42,399 bases of DNA from Bacilli bacterium (GCA_017470005.1 JAFUFH010000083.1:1-42399); one strand, 5' to 3'. Counted from the stretch's first letter, positions 33,142-42,250 are shown. Numbers and translations are program-made. The notes: generated by a model not told the origin, from the letters alone.

Positions 33142-34650
33142 ATGAGAAAAAGGAAATGCATGTTTGTTCTATTGTCTCTTCTTTTGGCTTCCTGCGGAGG
33201 AGCTCTTGACGAGAAGACTCCTGCCACAACTGTCCCAGAAGTCAGCCTCAAAGAGGAATCGACAGATGACAGTCAAGTCTCCATTCAGAATGAGGAAAGC
33301 ACCAAGGAGAGCGTGGACTCAGGCTCTGCTTCCGATACCAGAGAAAGTGGTAGCACCAGCAATTCCTCGGACACACCGAAGGAAACCCTTGTCTCCACTC
33401 TTCTTTTCCAGGGCGAGACGTTCTCCTACCCCAACGAAGAACTGTTTGGAATCTTCGTGGAGAATGACAACGGCCTTACCATGACTGGTTTTGGAAATGT
33501 GGACAACATTGATTTCTTTGTCATTCCCGAGGAAGTCAACGGAAAGACAGTGACCCAGGTGAGTATAAGCGATCCTGCCGAAGTGGAGAAGCTCAACACC
33601 AAAGTCAAGGTCGTCATCCCAAAGACACTTCAAAGCATCTACATTCCTGTCGTTCCCTGTTGGAGCATTCTCTATTGCGGAAATCAACAGGACTGGCTCT
33701 CTTCCGGACTAGGTCTCAATAGAAAAATGGAAGGAATTGCCGACCTCTATTTCCTGGAAGGCAAGGAATTCACCCTGGTCAAGGACCTTGTCATTGAGGA
33801 AGGCACAGAAGAGATTCCCGCCTTTGCCTTTGCTTACACAAGCATAGAGACCCTAAAGCTTCCCTCATCTGTCAAAGTCATCAAAGGAGGTGCCTTTGCT
33901 TATTGCGGATATCTCAACACGATTGAACTCAATCCAGGCCTGGAAGAAGTGGGCATTGCCTCCTTTGAGCAATGCAACAGACTTCTCTCCCTCTCTCTTC
34001 CCTCCTCTCTGAAGAAGCTTTCTTCCACGGCATTTGGAGGAGAGAATCTTCTTTCCGTGGAGGTCGAGGAAGGTCTCACCCTTACCAAAGGAAGCCTTGC
34101 CCAAGCATTTGCAGCCTGTACAAAGATCTACCGTTTCCTCAACCATTCCAGTGAAGTAACTCCTACCTTTGCCTCCATCCAAATTACAACGGATAACAAC
34201 GACAAAGGCGACATCTTCGCTTTGGATGGATATTATTATGGATATGTGGAAAATGAACTGACCATGCTCACCTATTTGGGAGAAGAGAAGACACTCACTC
34301 TTCCTCAGCAGGTGACATACAAGGACAAGACGTTCACAAAATACGTCATCGGAATTGCCTGTTTCTATCACTATTGCTTTGCCGCGTCCTTGCATCCTGA
34401 CATGGACTATGATTACCTCAATCCCCTTCCGGTTTTGGAATCCATATCCGTCCCCTCTTGTGTTACAGACATCCTAGGCAAGACCACCTTCTCACACTAT
34501 GTGAAGTTCACAGAGGAAAGATACGGACTCAAGGAAATCTATTTTGACATGGACCAAGAGAAAGTCTCCTCCTTTGCCTGCATCAAAAACATCCATCCCG
34601 ACACCAAAGTCTACTACAAGACAGCAGATGGATATGCGCTGTTGAAATAA
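33142..34650 (+). CDS. BspA-type leucine-rich-repeat lipoprotein
   Basis: A 502-aa lipoprotein (signal MRKRKCMFVLLSLLLASC; lipobox LASC, Cys18). A Ser/Thr/Glu-rich linker of about 70 residues follows. From ~residue 215 to ~300 there are LRR_5-type repeats: EEGTEEIPAFAFAYTSIETLKLPSSVKVIKGGAFAYC, LNTIELNPGLEEVGIASFEQC, LLSLSLPSSLKKLSSTAF. BspA-like repeats usually mediate adhesion to host or other bacteria. The gene stands alone with a GGAGG SD. Its base composition is clearly richer in GC than its neighbours (many CTC, GGA, AAG codons), a sign of different origin. The ligand is unknown. Confidence 0.88.
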   Translation: MRKRKCMFVLLSLLLASCGGALDEKTPATTVPEVSLKEESTDDSQVSIQNEESTKESVDSGSASDTRESGSTSNSSDTPKETLVSTLLFQGETFSYPNEELFGIFVENDNGLTMTGFGNVDNIDFFVIPEEVNGKTVTQVSISDPAEVEKLNTKVKVVIPKTLQSIYIPVVPCWSILYCGNQQDWLSSGLGLNRKMEGIADLYFLEGKEFTLVKDLVIEEGTEEIPAFAFAYTSIETLKLPSSVKVIKGGAFAYCGYLNTIELNPGLEEVGIASFEQCNRLLSLSLPSSLKKLSSTAFGGENLLSVEVEEGLTLTKGSLAQAFAACTKIYRFLNHSSEVTPTFASIQITTDNNDKGDIFALDGYYYGYVENELTMLTYLGEEKTLTLPQQVTYKDKTFTKYVIGIACFYHYCFAASLHPDMDYDYLNPLPVLESISVPSCVTDILGKTTFSHYVKFTEERYGLKEIYFDMDQEKVSSFACIKNIHPDTKVYYKTADGYALLK

Positions 34651-34759
34651 ACAAAAAAACGGATAAGAGAAAAGACTCCCTTCACCCTCTTTCCTTGCTC
34701 ATAGACATATAGCATCAAAACGGCTGTGACTGAACTGACTTCAGTCATGAGAGTGTTAA

Positions 34760-34792
34760 AAGAGCCTTATGCCACACAAGCATAAGGCTCTT
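34760..34792. terminator. Strong convergent terminator hairpin
   Basis: A 13-bp perfect stem AAGAGCCTTATGC (34760-34772) / GCATAAGGCTCTT (34780-34792), loop 7 nt, between two convergent genes. On the minus strand TTTTAAC follows, on the plus strand AATTTACTTTG, so it may act for both. A smaller hairpin (GACTGA/TCAGTC) lies just upstream near 34727-34748. Confidence 0.75.
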
Positions 34793-34795
34793 AAT

Positions 34796-35020
34796 TTACT
34801 TTGCTAGGATCAGATGCTTAAACAAAAGTACCCAGACAAGATCAACCCAACCGAAGGCAAAACCGACAATAATGGCAATAATCAAACCGAGGATATTGCC
34901 TAAAGATGGTTTTTCGATGACGGCAGTGATACGAACGATAATTTCTGTGATCCAGTTCACACCAGGAATCAATAGAAGTAAGAACTGAACCAAACGAGGG
35001 AGACTATTAAATGTTTTCAT
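34796..35020 (-). CDS. Small membrane protein, unknown function
   Basis: A 74-aa protein with two hydrophobic segments (about residues 11-30, LVQFLLLLIPGVNWITEIIV, and 42-66, ILGLIIAIIVGFAFGWVDLVWVLL). No charged motif or known short-protein signature is recognised. The start has an AAAGGA site, and the gene lies 55 nt after the ABC transporter gene on the same strand, so it may belong to that transcript. The stop is followed by the strong hairpin at 34760-34792. Its length and real SD favour a true gene. Confidence 0.7.
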   Translation of the reverse strand: MKTFNSLPRLVQFLLLLIPGVNWITEIIVRITAVIEKPSLGNILGLIIAIIVGFAFGWVDLVWVLLFKHLILAK

Positions 35021-35075
35021 AAGTGTTTTCCTTTCTTTTGTTATTAAACCACAATTGTTTCGTTTAAGATATGGT

Positions 35076-37847
35076 TTATTCTGTTCTCAGTGCAACGACA
35101 GGATCTTTTCTTGCGGCGCTAGCGGCAGGGATGATACCAGCGATTGCCGTGAGTAGAATAGAAATCAAGATGACAATCAAAGCGGCAAGGATAGGAAGGT
35201 TAGCGATCATACCGATATTGGCAAAATTCAATCCGATGATGAAGTTGAGCACGGTTTGAATCACATAAGTGATGGCAATACCAAACACACCAGAGAAGAG
35301 ACCAAGCATCCACGCTTCCGCATTGAATAGACGAGAGACATCCTTCTTTCGTCCACCCATAGCACGAATGACACCGATTTCCTTGATACGTTCCATGACA
35401 GAGACATAGATGATGATAGCAATCATGACGGTAGAGACGACAAGAGAGAGAGCAGTGAAGGCAATCAAGGCGATAGTGACAATGTCGATCATGGTCTTGA
35501 TGATAGAAATGATGACTTCGAGATTATCATTGTAAGTGACTTTATCTCTTTCTTCCGCTTTGATTGTTCTATCGGGAAGAACAATATCCTCTTTGTTGTT
35601 CCATTTGTCTAAATAATCTGTGACCAAATATTTGTTCTTAAAGTCGTTAGGATAGATGGTGATTCTTGTCGGATGATCACTTCCCCCAACCGCATTTAAG
35701 GAGAGATTTGCTGTAGACATAGAGTTTCCAGAAGAAGAGCCAATGAAGGAAGAGAGAATAGAAGAGAGAGAATTGCTGCTTCCCACAAGAGCGTAGTTAC
35801 CAAGATATGTCGTACCTTCTAATTCATAATCATATTGATAATAGATACCCATGGCTTGGGTGGTACCCATAGTGGTTAAGATATAGGAGCTATATCCATC
35901 CACTTCATTCCCTTCTTCTTTTTGTGCAGCGATAAAATCGGAGATATAAGTAGAGATAGAAGATTTCAAATTATCTTTGATGAAGCGTTTAGCAAAGGCG
36001 GGAGTGTAATAGAATCCTGGTTCTAAGGAAGAGTATTGACGATCTTTCTTCGGCTTTAAGATACCCGTGATTTTGAAGTTAAATCCACTGTTCCAAGAGG
36101 AATCTTCATAATAGGAATAATAATAAGGACGAGTCATACTCTCCATAGGGTCTTCCACTTTGGTAAAGACAGTATCATTAGGATAGTATGTAAATCTCTT
36201 ATTCATCAAGGAATCGAGAGTGAATCTCCTCTTTTCTTCAAAGGCATCTTTATCATATTCTTCATCGTTGAAGCGACGGACAATATTGAGGAAGTCTTCT
36301 TGTCCATAATAGCCAAGAAGGGTCAATTGGAAGTCTTGTAATTCTTGATTAGAAGAGAGAACGATCATCATTTCATCTTCTTTTTGTGCCACACTTCCTT
36401 TGACGACATCATATTGAGAGAGAAGGTAATCGGCATTGTTTAAGGATTGAGAGAAGGTGCTTCCATAAGAGGAGACAAGAGAGGAGTAAGCAGAGTATCC
36501 CGCTTGAGACAATTTCTTTTCTAAGATAGAAGTCGCAAAGGAACGAATCGCGCTGAGAGAAAATGCACTCTTTGTTTGTCCTGTGATATCATCTTCGGTA
36601 TAAATATTGTTGGTAATGTTGATGGAATAGCTCTTGACGATATCCTGATAGAAAGAATCTGGCATATTGTCGATGAAGGCTTCATAATCCTTCGTGATAT
36701 CGTTAGAGATCATGGCTGAGCCTGCTTCTTTGGCTCTCTTGATGAGTGTCTCGGTCAAGAAGTCAACATTGACATAACCGTCCTCTACACTCTCTTTGAC
36801 TGCTTGGGCTTGTTCTTGCACACCCATGCTATTCATCAAAGAGGAGAGGTCCATAGACTGAGTAGCGACATAGACGGGGTTACCAGAGAGAAGTTCATCC
36901 TGGATAGATTCAATGTAGCCGTTGACACCATAAGAGACGGATAAGACCGCGGAGACACCCACGATACCGACAGAGGAAGCGATAACGGTCATCACCGTTC
37001 TCTTCATCTTAGAGACCAAGTTTTTCGCAGAGAGCTTGAAGGCAGTCCACCAAGACATCTTGGCAAATTCTTTCTTCTCCACTTTCTTTTCTAAGCCAGA
37101 AGTGAGAAGTTCATGATTCACACTTTCTTGAACAGGAATAACTTTTCTTTCCTTCTCTTCTTCTTCGATAGAATAAGGAGCGCTATCTTCGAGTAGTTCA
37201 CCATCTAATAGTTTGACGATACGAGTAGAATACTTCATGGCAAGGTCCGGATTGTGAGTGACCATGATGACCAACTTATCTTTGGAGATCTCTTTGATCA
37301 AATCCATGATTTGAACAGAAGTCTCACTATCTAGAGCACCGGTAGGTTCATCCGCTAACAAGATCTCGGGTTCATTGACAAGAGCTCTAGCGATAGCGAC
37401 TCTTTGACACTGACCGCCAGAGAGTTGATTCGGTTTCTTGTTGTATAAACCATGTAATCCAACTCTATCTAAGGCTTGCTTTGCTCTTCTTGTTCTCTCT
37501 TCTTTGGAGACACCACCGATGGTTAAGGAGAGCTCAACATTAGAGAGAATATTTTGATGAGGAATCAAATTGTAAGATTGGAAGATGAAGCCGATAGAGT
37601 GATTGCGGTAGATATCCCAATCGTGATCTTTAAAATTCTTTGTGGATTTTCCATTGATGAGCAAATCTCCACTCGTGGCGTGATCTAAGCCACCGATGAT
37701 GTTTAAAAGAGTTGTCTTACCGCATCCAGAAGGACCAAGGATAGAAACAAATTCACTCTTTCTAAAGCAGATAGAAAGACCTTTGATGGCGTGAACCACA
37801 TTGTCTTTCATCAAATAATCTTTTTTGATTTGATCTAATCTTAACAT
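35076..37847 (-). CDS. MacB/LolCDE-type ABC exporter, ATPase fused to permease
   Basis: A 923-aa protein. The ATPase domain (about 1-225) has Walker A GPSGCGKTT (38-46), signature LSGGQCQRVAIARAL and Walker B ILLADEPTGALD. The permease has one membrane segment near residue 290 (TVMTVIASSVGIVGVSAVL), a large extracytoplasmic domain of about 450 residues, and three C-terminal segments with the FtsX-type VMERIKEIGVIRAMGGRKKDV motif. Such machines act by mechanotransmission and export peptides, lipoproteins or drugs. The ATG at 37847 has GGAGG 10 nt before it and overlaps the MarR stop by 7 nt. The substrate is unknown; the MarR partner suggests inducible efflux. Confidence 0.93.
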   Translation of the reverse strand: MLRLDQIKKDYLMKDNVVHAIKGLSICFRKSEFVSILGPSGCGKTTLLNIIGGLDHATSGDLLINGKSTKNFKDHDWDIYRNHSIGFIFQSYNLIPHQNILSNVELSLTIGGVSKEERTRRAKQALDRVGLHGLYNKKPNQLSGGQCQRVAIARALVNEPEILLADEPTGALDSETSVQIMDLIKEISKDKLVIMVTHNPDLAMKYSTRIVKLLDGELLEDSAPYSIEEEEKERKVIPVQESVNHELLTSGLEKKVEKKEFAKMSWWTAFKLSAKNLVSKMKRTVMTVIASSVGIVGVSAVLSVSYGVNGYIESIQDELLSGNPVYVATQSMDLSSLMNSMGVQEQAQAVKESVEDGYVNVDFLTETLIKRAKEAGSAMISNDITKDYEAFIDNMPDSFYQDIVKSYSINITNNIYTEDDITGQTKSAFSLSAIRSFATSILEKKLSQAGYSAYSSLVSSYGSTFSQSLNNADYLLSQYDVVKGSVAQKEDEMMIVLSSNQELQDFQLTLLGYYGQEDFLNIVRRFNDEEYDKDAFEEKRRFTLDSLMNKRFTYYPNDTVFTKVEDPMESMTRPYYYSYYEDSSWNSGFNFKITGILKPKKDRQYSSLEPGFYYTPAFAKRFIKDNLKSSISTYISDFIAAQKEEGNEVDGYSSYILTTMGTTQAMGIYYQYDYELEGTTYLGNYALVGSSNSLSSILSSFIGSSSGNSMSTANLSLNAVGGSDHPTRITIYPNDFKNKYLVTDYLDKWNNKEDIVLPDRTIKAEERDKVTYNDNLEVIISIIKTMIDIVTIALIAFTALSLVVSTVMIAIIIYVSVMERIKEIGVIRAMGGRKKDVSRLFNAEAWMLGLFSGVFGIAITYVIQTVLNFIIGLNFANIGMIANLPILAALIVILISILLTAIAGIIPAASAARKDPVVALRTE

Positions 37848-38275
37848 GTTTGAAAGTCCTCCAATAAACAACAGATCTTCTTGACAATCTCTTTAAACTT
37901 GCTCATATCTTCCTCACCGATCTCTTCGTGAACCTTTTTCACGATAGAGGTGATGATCTCTTTATCTTTCTTTACGCATTCTCTTCCTTGTTCTGTCAAA
38001 GAGACTTTTGTGATTCTCTTATCAAAAGAAGGGTGAGAGCGAAGAATCCATTCTTTCTTCTCTAAGCTTTTTAAGATCGCAGCCATACGGGAAGTCTTGA
38101 TATCTAATTCTTCACAGAGCTTTCCGGAAGAGAGAGCCTCTTCTTTGAAAGAGAGATAGTGAAGAACTCTTCTCTCTCCAAAAAGAGAGGTCATCTTTTC
38201 GATGCCAATATTCTTCTTCGGTGTGAGCAAAGATAAGAATTCGAACGCTTCTGTTAAGTACTTTTCGTTTTCCAT
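37841..38275 (-). CDS. MarR-family transcriptional regulator
   Basis: A 144-aa regulator with the MarR winged helix: SSGKLCEELDIKTSRMAAILKSLEKKEWILRSHPSFDKRITKVSLTEQGRECV, including the wing DKRITKVSLTEQG. An extra upstream frame exists to 38350, but the ATG at 38275 fits the family and lies after a promoter (-35 TTAGAC at 38308-38313, -10 TATATT at 38284-38289, 18-bp spacing). It overlaps the ABC transporter gene, so both are one operon, likely repressed by this protein until an inducer binds. Candidate operators are at 38311-38330 and 38423-38441. The inducer is unknown. Confidence 0.92.
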   Translation of the reverse strand: MENEKYLTEAFEFLSLLTPKKNIGIEKMTSLFGERRVLHYLSFKEEALSSGKLCEELDIKTSRMAAILKSLEKKEWILRSHPSFDKRITKVSLTEQGRECVKKDKEIITSIVKKVHEEIGEEDMSKFKEIVKKICCLLEDFQTC

Positions 38276-38283
38276 ACCACAAG

Positions 38284-38330
38284 AATATATCACTTTGAAA
38301 AGCAAAAGTCTAACACTATGAGATAATTTT
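38284..38330 (-). promoter_or_regulatory. marR promoter with an overlapping operator-like site
   Basis: -35 TTAGAC (38308-38313) and -10 TATATT (38284-38289) on the minus strand, spacing 18 bp. The segment 38311-38330 matches 12 of 20 positions of the palindrome at 38423 and covers the -35, which fits autorepression. Confidence 0.45.
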
Positions 38331-38422
38331 GTGAATAATAACGCTTTCACAAAAAGAAAAGGTAAAAAAGCTTCTCCTTTTTATCTTTGTTGTTTTTTAA
38401 CTTATGTCTAAAAATGAGTCCT

Positions 38423-38441
38423 TTTTATCTATAAGATAAAA
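38423..38441. promoter_or_regulatory. 19-bp palindrome, candidate MarR operator
   Basis: TTTTATCT-ATA-AGATAAAA, two perfect 8-bp arms around a 3-bp centre, a size and symmetry typical of MarR boxes. A half-site TTTATCT also occurs at 38452-38458, touching the -35 of the lipoprotein promoter. It lies between the divergent marR and lipoprotein promoters. Confidence 0.6.
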
Positions 38442-38457
38442 TTTAACATCATTTATC

Positions 38458-38487
38458 TTGACACTTCTAATCTCTATCTTTTTAAAT
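38458..38487 (+). promoter_or_regulatory. Promoter of the lipoprotein pair
   Basis: A perfect -35 TTGACA (38458-38463) with TTAAAT (38482-38487) at 18 bp. The implied start near 38494 excludes the earlier in-frame ATG at 38489 as start codon and supports the one at 38513. Confidence 0.6.
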
Positions 38488-38512
38488 ATTGTATGAATTA
38501 GAGGAAAAACTT

Positions 38513-39628
38513 ATGAAAAAAATCATCTTTTGTTCCCTTCTCTCTCTCGCTCTTCTCTCTTCTTGTGGAGGAGAAGTCTCCACCACAAATCAAAGCCAGG
38601 AAAGCGTGAGTGAGACTACAACAAATTCCGATAGCAAAGATAGTGAAAGCTTAGAGATCGAGCAAGATTCTCCTTTCTTAAAATTAGATAGTGAAGAAGC
38701 TTTCTCCTTATATCATGAAAGCTTTATGTTAGAGCTCTATTATGACAAGGAGGGTGGATACAATCTCTTCTTGACCGATTATTCTTTAGGGGATGATATC
38801 AGAGGATACGGATGTACTCTCTCTTCTGATACGTTCTCTCTTTCTTTTAAAGGAGTAGAGAAATCTCTTCTTTTCCCGTTAGAGAAAAGTGAAGTTTATA
38901 CTCTCACTTATCAAAAAGAAAATTCATCCTTCTCTTTAACTGGAAAAGATATCCTTTACACTTTAAGCACAAAAGAAGTGGAAAGAAAATATTATTTCAA
39001 CCCGTCTCTTGTCGGATTATGGGATATCAAAGAGAAAGAAGAGGATGACCTTCTCTTCTTTGCGGATATCCAAATGGTCTCCTATCAACCGATCATTAGA
39101 ATTCAAGAAGGAGATGTTTGTTTCACCACCACTCTCACTCATTCCGAAAAAGGAAGCACAGCGACCTTAGTCGGAGAAAAGGATGGTGCTACGTTAAAAG
39201 TAGGAGATGAGATTCTTTTCACTGTCGATGAGAGCAACCAAAAGAAAGCCGTAGTTAACAATCACACCTATTCTCTCTTTGTTCATATCGATGATAGTTA
39301 TGAATATGAAGAAGGTTATTTCTCTCTTTCCAATCTTCCCAATAACACTTACTTCACTTATCAAGACTTAAAGCTCACCTTAAAGACTCCAATCGGAGCG
39401 ATCCGACGTTGGGTGAAGATAGAAGAAGGTGACTTCTCTAAAGAAGAGCTCTTTGAATGTGAACAGAATCAAGGAATTCTCTCTTATAACTGTCAAATTG
39501 AAGGAAAAGAGGGAATCATCAAAGAAGGTGTCACTTATAAATTAGCGGCCATCAAAGAAGATTCTTCTGTCTCTGTTCACCTTTTAGGAAGCGATGGAAG
39601 TAATTTACTCATGGAGGAACACAAATGA
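38513..39628 (+). CDS. Lipoprotein of unknown function (first of a pair)
   Basis: A 371-aa lipoprotein: signal MKKIIFCSLLSLALLSSC with lipobox LSSC (Cys18), followed by a Ser/Thr/Glu-rich linker to about residue 55 and a beta-strand-rich body. No catalytic motif is recognised. The ATG at 38513 has GAGGAAA before it; an ATG 24 nt earlier would add residues ahead of the signal and lies before the predicted transcript start. The stop overlaps the next lipoprotein gene as ATGA. Its promoter faces the MarR operon and shares candidate operator sequences, so its product may belong to the same export or stress response. Confidence 0.83.
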   Translation: MKKIIFCSLLSLALLSSCGGEVSTTNQSQESVSETTTNSDSKDSESLEIEQDSPFLKLDSEEAFSLYHESFMLELYYDKEGGYNLFLTDYSLGDDIRGYGCTLSSDTFSLSFKGVEKSLLFPLEKSEVYTLTYQKENSSFSLTGKDILYTLSTKEVERKYYFNPSLVGLWDIKEKEEDDLLFFADIQMVSYQPIIRIQEGDVCFTTTLTHSEKGSTATLVGEKDGATLKVGDEILFTVDESNQKKAVVNNHTYSLFVHIDDSYEYEEGYFSLSNLPNNTYFTYQDLKLTLKTPIGAIRRWVKIEEGDFSKEELFECEQNQGILSYNCQIEGKEGIIKEGVTYKLAAIKEDSSVSVHLLGSDGSNLLMEEHK

Positions 39629-41208
39629 AACATAAATCCTTATTATTACTCTCCTCTTTTCTTCTTTTAACCTCTTGTGGAGAAAATACATCCCATTGGG
39701 ATTCTACTTCTCCGTATTTTGTAGAGACCACTCCTCTAGATTCTCAAAGTGATGAGAGCACGACTTCTTCCAAAGTCATCACTCCTTTTATCGATGAATT
39801 TTACCAAGACATTGAATTTGGTTCCTATGTCGCCGATAATGGCGTGAGCAAACAAACCTTCTATGGAGAGAAGGGAATCTTAATGGAAAATGAAGAAGAA
39901 AGCTATGGCTTTGTCAAAGTCGAAGAGCAAGGAATCTTTGAATTCCATGTCAAAGAGGATGGAGATTATGAAGTCCACGGCATGCTCTCTCCTAACAGCG
40001 AGCTTCCTTTATTCCGCTTCGCTTATTGTTTTTCTCAAATCTTAGATTTAGATAGCGATTTATTCTCTTTTGTACAAGAGAAGGGATTCTATCATTTAGA
40101 AGCGAATGATAAAGCAAAAAGCGTCTTCTCTTACTTAGGATTGCTCACAGATATAGACAATATCAAAGAAGCCAATCTCTATCAAAATAGCAACGGTTAT
40201 CTCTTTGAAAGCGTGTATGAGGATGCTTCCACCGTCTATATCACGATCACCGATATCGGAAAGACCAAGTCTAAAAAGATGGATACGTTTGCTTCTACAA
40301 AGAAAGAGAAACAAACAGAATGGAATGATTATCAAAAGAAAGCCATCTCCTATTATGGATTCTGGGACATTCCTTTCTTTTCTAGTTACACCTTAGGATT
40401 ACAACTTTATTTCCAGACCATCAATCTCAATGGTTTATCTCTCACTGCTTGTATCTGTTACGATTATCTCTCTTCTAAAGATAGTGAAACATCTATCGCT
40501 TCCGAATTAGAGAATCGTTTCGGATACAAAGAACATAGCTCTTCTAAACAAGGGGGTATCTATGTCTACACGAAGCCTTATAACAATGACATGGACTTAT
40601 TTGTCTCCTTCCGTTTTGTGGATGTGAGTGAGGTGAGCGCTAATGATGCTATCGCTTATCCTTATGGATATATGCAAGTCTCCTATTCTTATGCGCCGAG
40701 TGAAAAAGATTACACTAGCGAAGACTTAGATGCTCAACTTCTCTCTTTCCATTATCCTGCCCTAGGATTAGATGATTCGAAGTTAGAAAGAATCTATGAG
40801 ATCTCTTATAAAGATTCTCAAAATGATGCTTTTATGTCTTCTCCCGATTTCATCGAGATGTTAAAAGAGAAGGGATTAGAACCTGGTCCTGTCTTTGAAG
40901 AATATTTCTCTTTGTATCTTGTCTCTAAAGAAGAAGATTATCTCTGTTCTACTTTAGATACCTTCATCAGCAACTTAAAACAATTAGGTTTTGCTATCCG
41001 TATCGGATTTGAAGATTATGATTCTCTCTCCATCAAGCAAATGCCTAACGGTATCGGGTTTGATCTCTTTGATGAAGATGGCTATCCTTCTGTTACGTTT
41101 GAATTCTACACCAAATCCTTAGATACAGGAAAATATGAAGGAAGCATGGAGATTGTCTTAACCCAATACACCGAATTAGCCAAGAAACTCTTCTTCGATA
41201 AGCCCTGA
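39625..41208 (+). CDS. Lipoprotein of unknown function (second of a pair)
   Basis: A 527-aa lipoprotein: signal MKHKSLLLLSSFLLLTSC, lipobox LTSC (Cys18), then a short Ser/Thr linker. The body has many aromatic and acidic residues and no recognised domain. It starts at an ATGA overlap with the preceding lipoprotein gene, with a GGAGG-like SD (ATGGAGGAAC) inside that gene, so the two are translationally coupled. The products resemble each other in size of linker and style of N-terminus but not clearly in the rest. Confidence 0.83.
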   Translation: MKHKSLLLLSSFLLLTSCGENTSHWDSTSPYFVETTPLDSQSDESTTSSKVITPFIDEFYQDIEFGSYVADNGVSKQTFYGEKGILMENEEESYGFVKVEEQGIFEFHVKEDGDYEVHGMLSPNSELPLFRFAYCFSQILDLDSDLFSFVQEKGFYHLEANDKAKSVFSYLGLLTDIDNIKEANLYQNSNGYLFESVYEDASTVYITITDIGKTKSKKMDTFASTKKEKQTEWNDYQKKAISYYGFWDIPFFSSYTLGLQLYFQTINLNGLSLTACICYDYLSSKDSETSIASELENRFGYKEHSSSKQGGIYVYTKPYNNDMDLFVSFRFVDVSEVSANDAIAYPYGYMQVSYSYAPSEKDYTSEDLDAQLLSFHYPALGLDDSKLERIYEISYKDSQNDAFMSSPDFIEMLKEKGLEPGPVFEEYFSLYLVSKEEDYLCSTLDTFISNLKQLGFAIRIGFEDYDSLSIKQMPNGIGFDLFDEDGYPSVTFEFYTKSLDTGKYEGSMEIVLTQYTELAKKLFFDKP

Positions 41209-41218
41209 TAGAGAGCAT

Positions 41219-41247
41219 TTGTGTTAGAAGAGAAAAAGAAGTAAAAT
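41219..41247 (+). promoter_or_regulatory. Promoter of the MreB-like gene (start codon at or near the transcript start)
   Basis: TTGTGT (41219-41224) and TAAAAT (41242-41247) are exactly 17 bp apart. Only 7 nt separate the -10 box from the ATG at 41255, and no SD is present, so the transcript would be leaderless if this promoter is used. Confidence 0.5.
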
Positions 41248-41254
41248 AGATGCT

Positions 41255-42250
41255 ATGAAAAAAGATTATATCGGTATTGATTTAGGTTCCGCAAACACCC
41301 TCATCTACTCCTCTTTCAAGGATAGCATCGTCTATCATGAGCCCACTTGTATCGCGTTAGACTTGGTCAGCAAAGAAGTCAAAGAGATTGGTTTCTTAGC
41401 CTCTAAGTTAGCGGGAAAGACTCCTTATCATTATTCGGTCATCTATCCTGTCGAACACGGAATTGTCGAAGATGATGAGGCAGCTTTCTTATACTTAGAT
41501 ACCGTTTTAAAGAGCTTAAAACTCGACAGAAGAAAAGGTCATGACACCATCATCTTCACCGCTCCTTCTAACACCGGAAAAGCCAATAAAAGAACTCTTC
41601 TTCAACTGGGAAAGAAGTTAGGAGCCAAAGAAGTCATCATCGAATCTCAAGCTAAGATTGCTGCTTTAGGATGCGGAGATAGTGTCTTTGCTCCTACGGC
41701 TACTCTTCTCTGTCAAATCGGAGCAGGGGTTAGCGATGTCTGTTGTCTCTCTTTAGGAGAGATTGTTTATGCTTCTTCTACCTTCATTGCGGGTCTTACT
41801 TTTGATGAAGCCATCCGTCGATACATGATTCAAAATCAGCATCTCTCTATCGGATTAAAGAGCGCGGAATATTTGAAGATGAGAGTCGGAAGTGTCGCTT
41901 CACTTCCCGAGAATCGACTCGCGGAAGTCAAAGGAAAAGATACCATGACTTCTCTTCCTTCCTCTATCGTTGTCTCTTCGGGAGAAATCAAGAATGCCTT
42001 GATTCCTTTAGCGAATTTCATCTCCTTAAAAATCAGCGATGTCATCGCTTCTTTACCGGAAGAATTAATTGCCGATTTAAAGAGCAGCGGTCTCATTCTC
42101 TCTGGCGGTGGTGCGCTTCTTTCTGGCATGAGAGATTATTTACAAAACCTTCTCTCTATCCCTGTTCGCCTCGCCGATAAACCTTTAGAAGTCACTTTGG
42201 AAGGTTTCCGCTCTTACAGCAAGATTTTGGAAGAAAAGAGTCCAAAATAA
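41255..42250 (+). CDS. Atypical MreB/Mbl-family actin-like protein
   Basis: A 331-aa actin-fold protein of usual MreB length. Phosphate-1 loop GIDLGSANTLIY, a glutamate in IIESQAKIAALG (E130) at the place of the MreB catalytic region, and adenosine motif LILSGGGALLSGMRDYL are present. In phosphate-2 the usual VDIGGGTT is CQIGAGVS, with Q154 in place of the aspartate, and several residues are changed in the first third. It is likely to bind nucleotide but perhaps not to hydrolyse it normally. By family it acts under the membrane in cell shape. A canonical MreB may exist elsewhere in the genome. No mreC or mreD is adjacent; a terminator follows. Confidence 0.85.
   Translation: MKKDYIGIDLGSANTLIYSSFKDSIVYHEPTCIALDLVSKEVKEIGFLASKLAGKTPYHYSVIYPVEHGIVEDDEAAFLYLDTVLKSLKLDRRKGHDTIIFTAPSNTGKANKRTLLQLGKKLGAKEVIIESQAKIAALGCGDSVFAPTATLLCQIGAGVSDVCCLSLGEIVYASSTFIAGLTFDEAIRRYMIQNQHLSIGLKSAEYLKMRVGSVASLPENRLAEVKGKDTMTSLPSSIVVSSGEIKNALIPLANFISLKISDVIASLPEELIADLKSSGLILSGGGALLSGMRDYLQNLLSIPVRLADKPLEVTLEGFRSYSKILEEKSPK

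Noticed and set aside
33865-34395. 176-codon minus-strand frame inside the LRR lipoprotein gene
   Set aside because: It is antisense to a clear lipoprotein with lipobox and LRR repeats; it has no SD and no recognisable domain.
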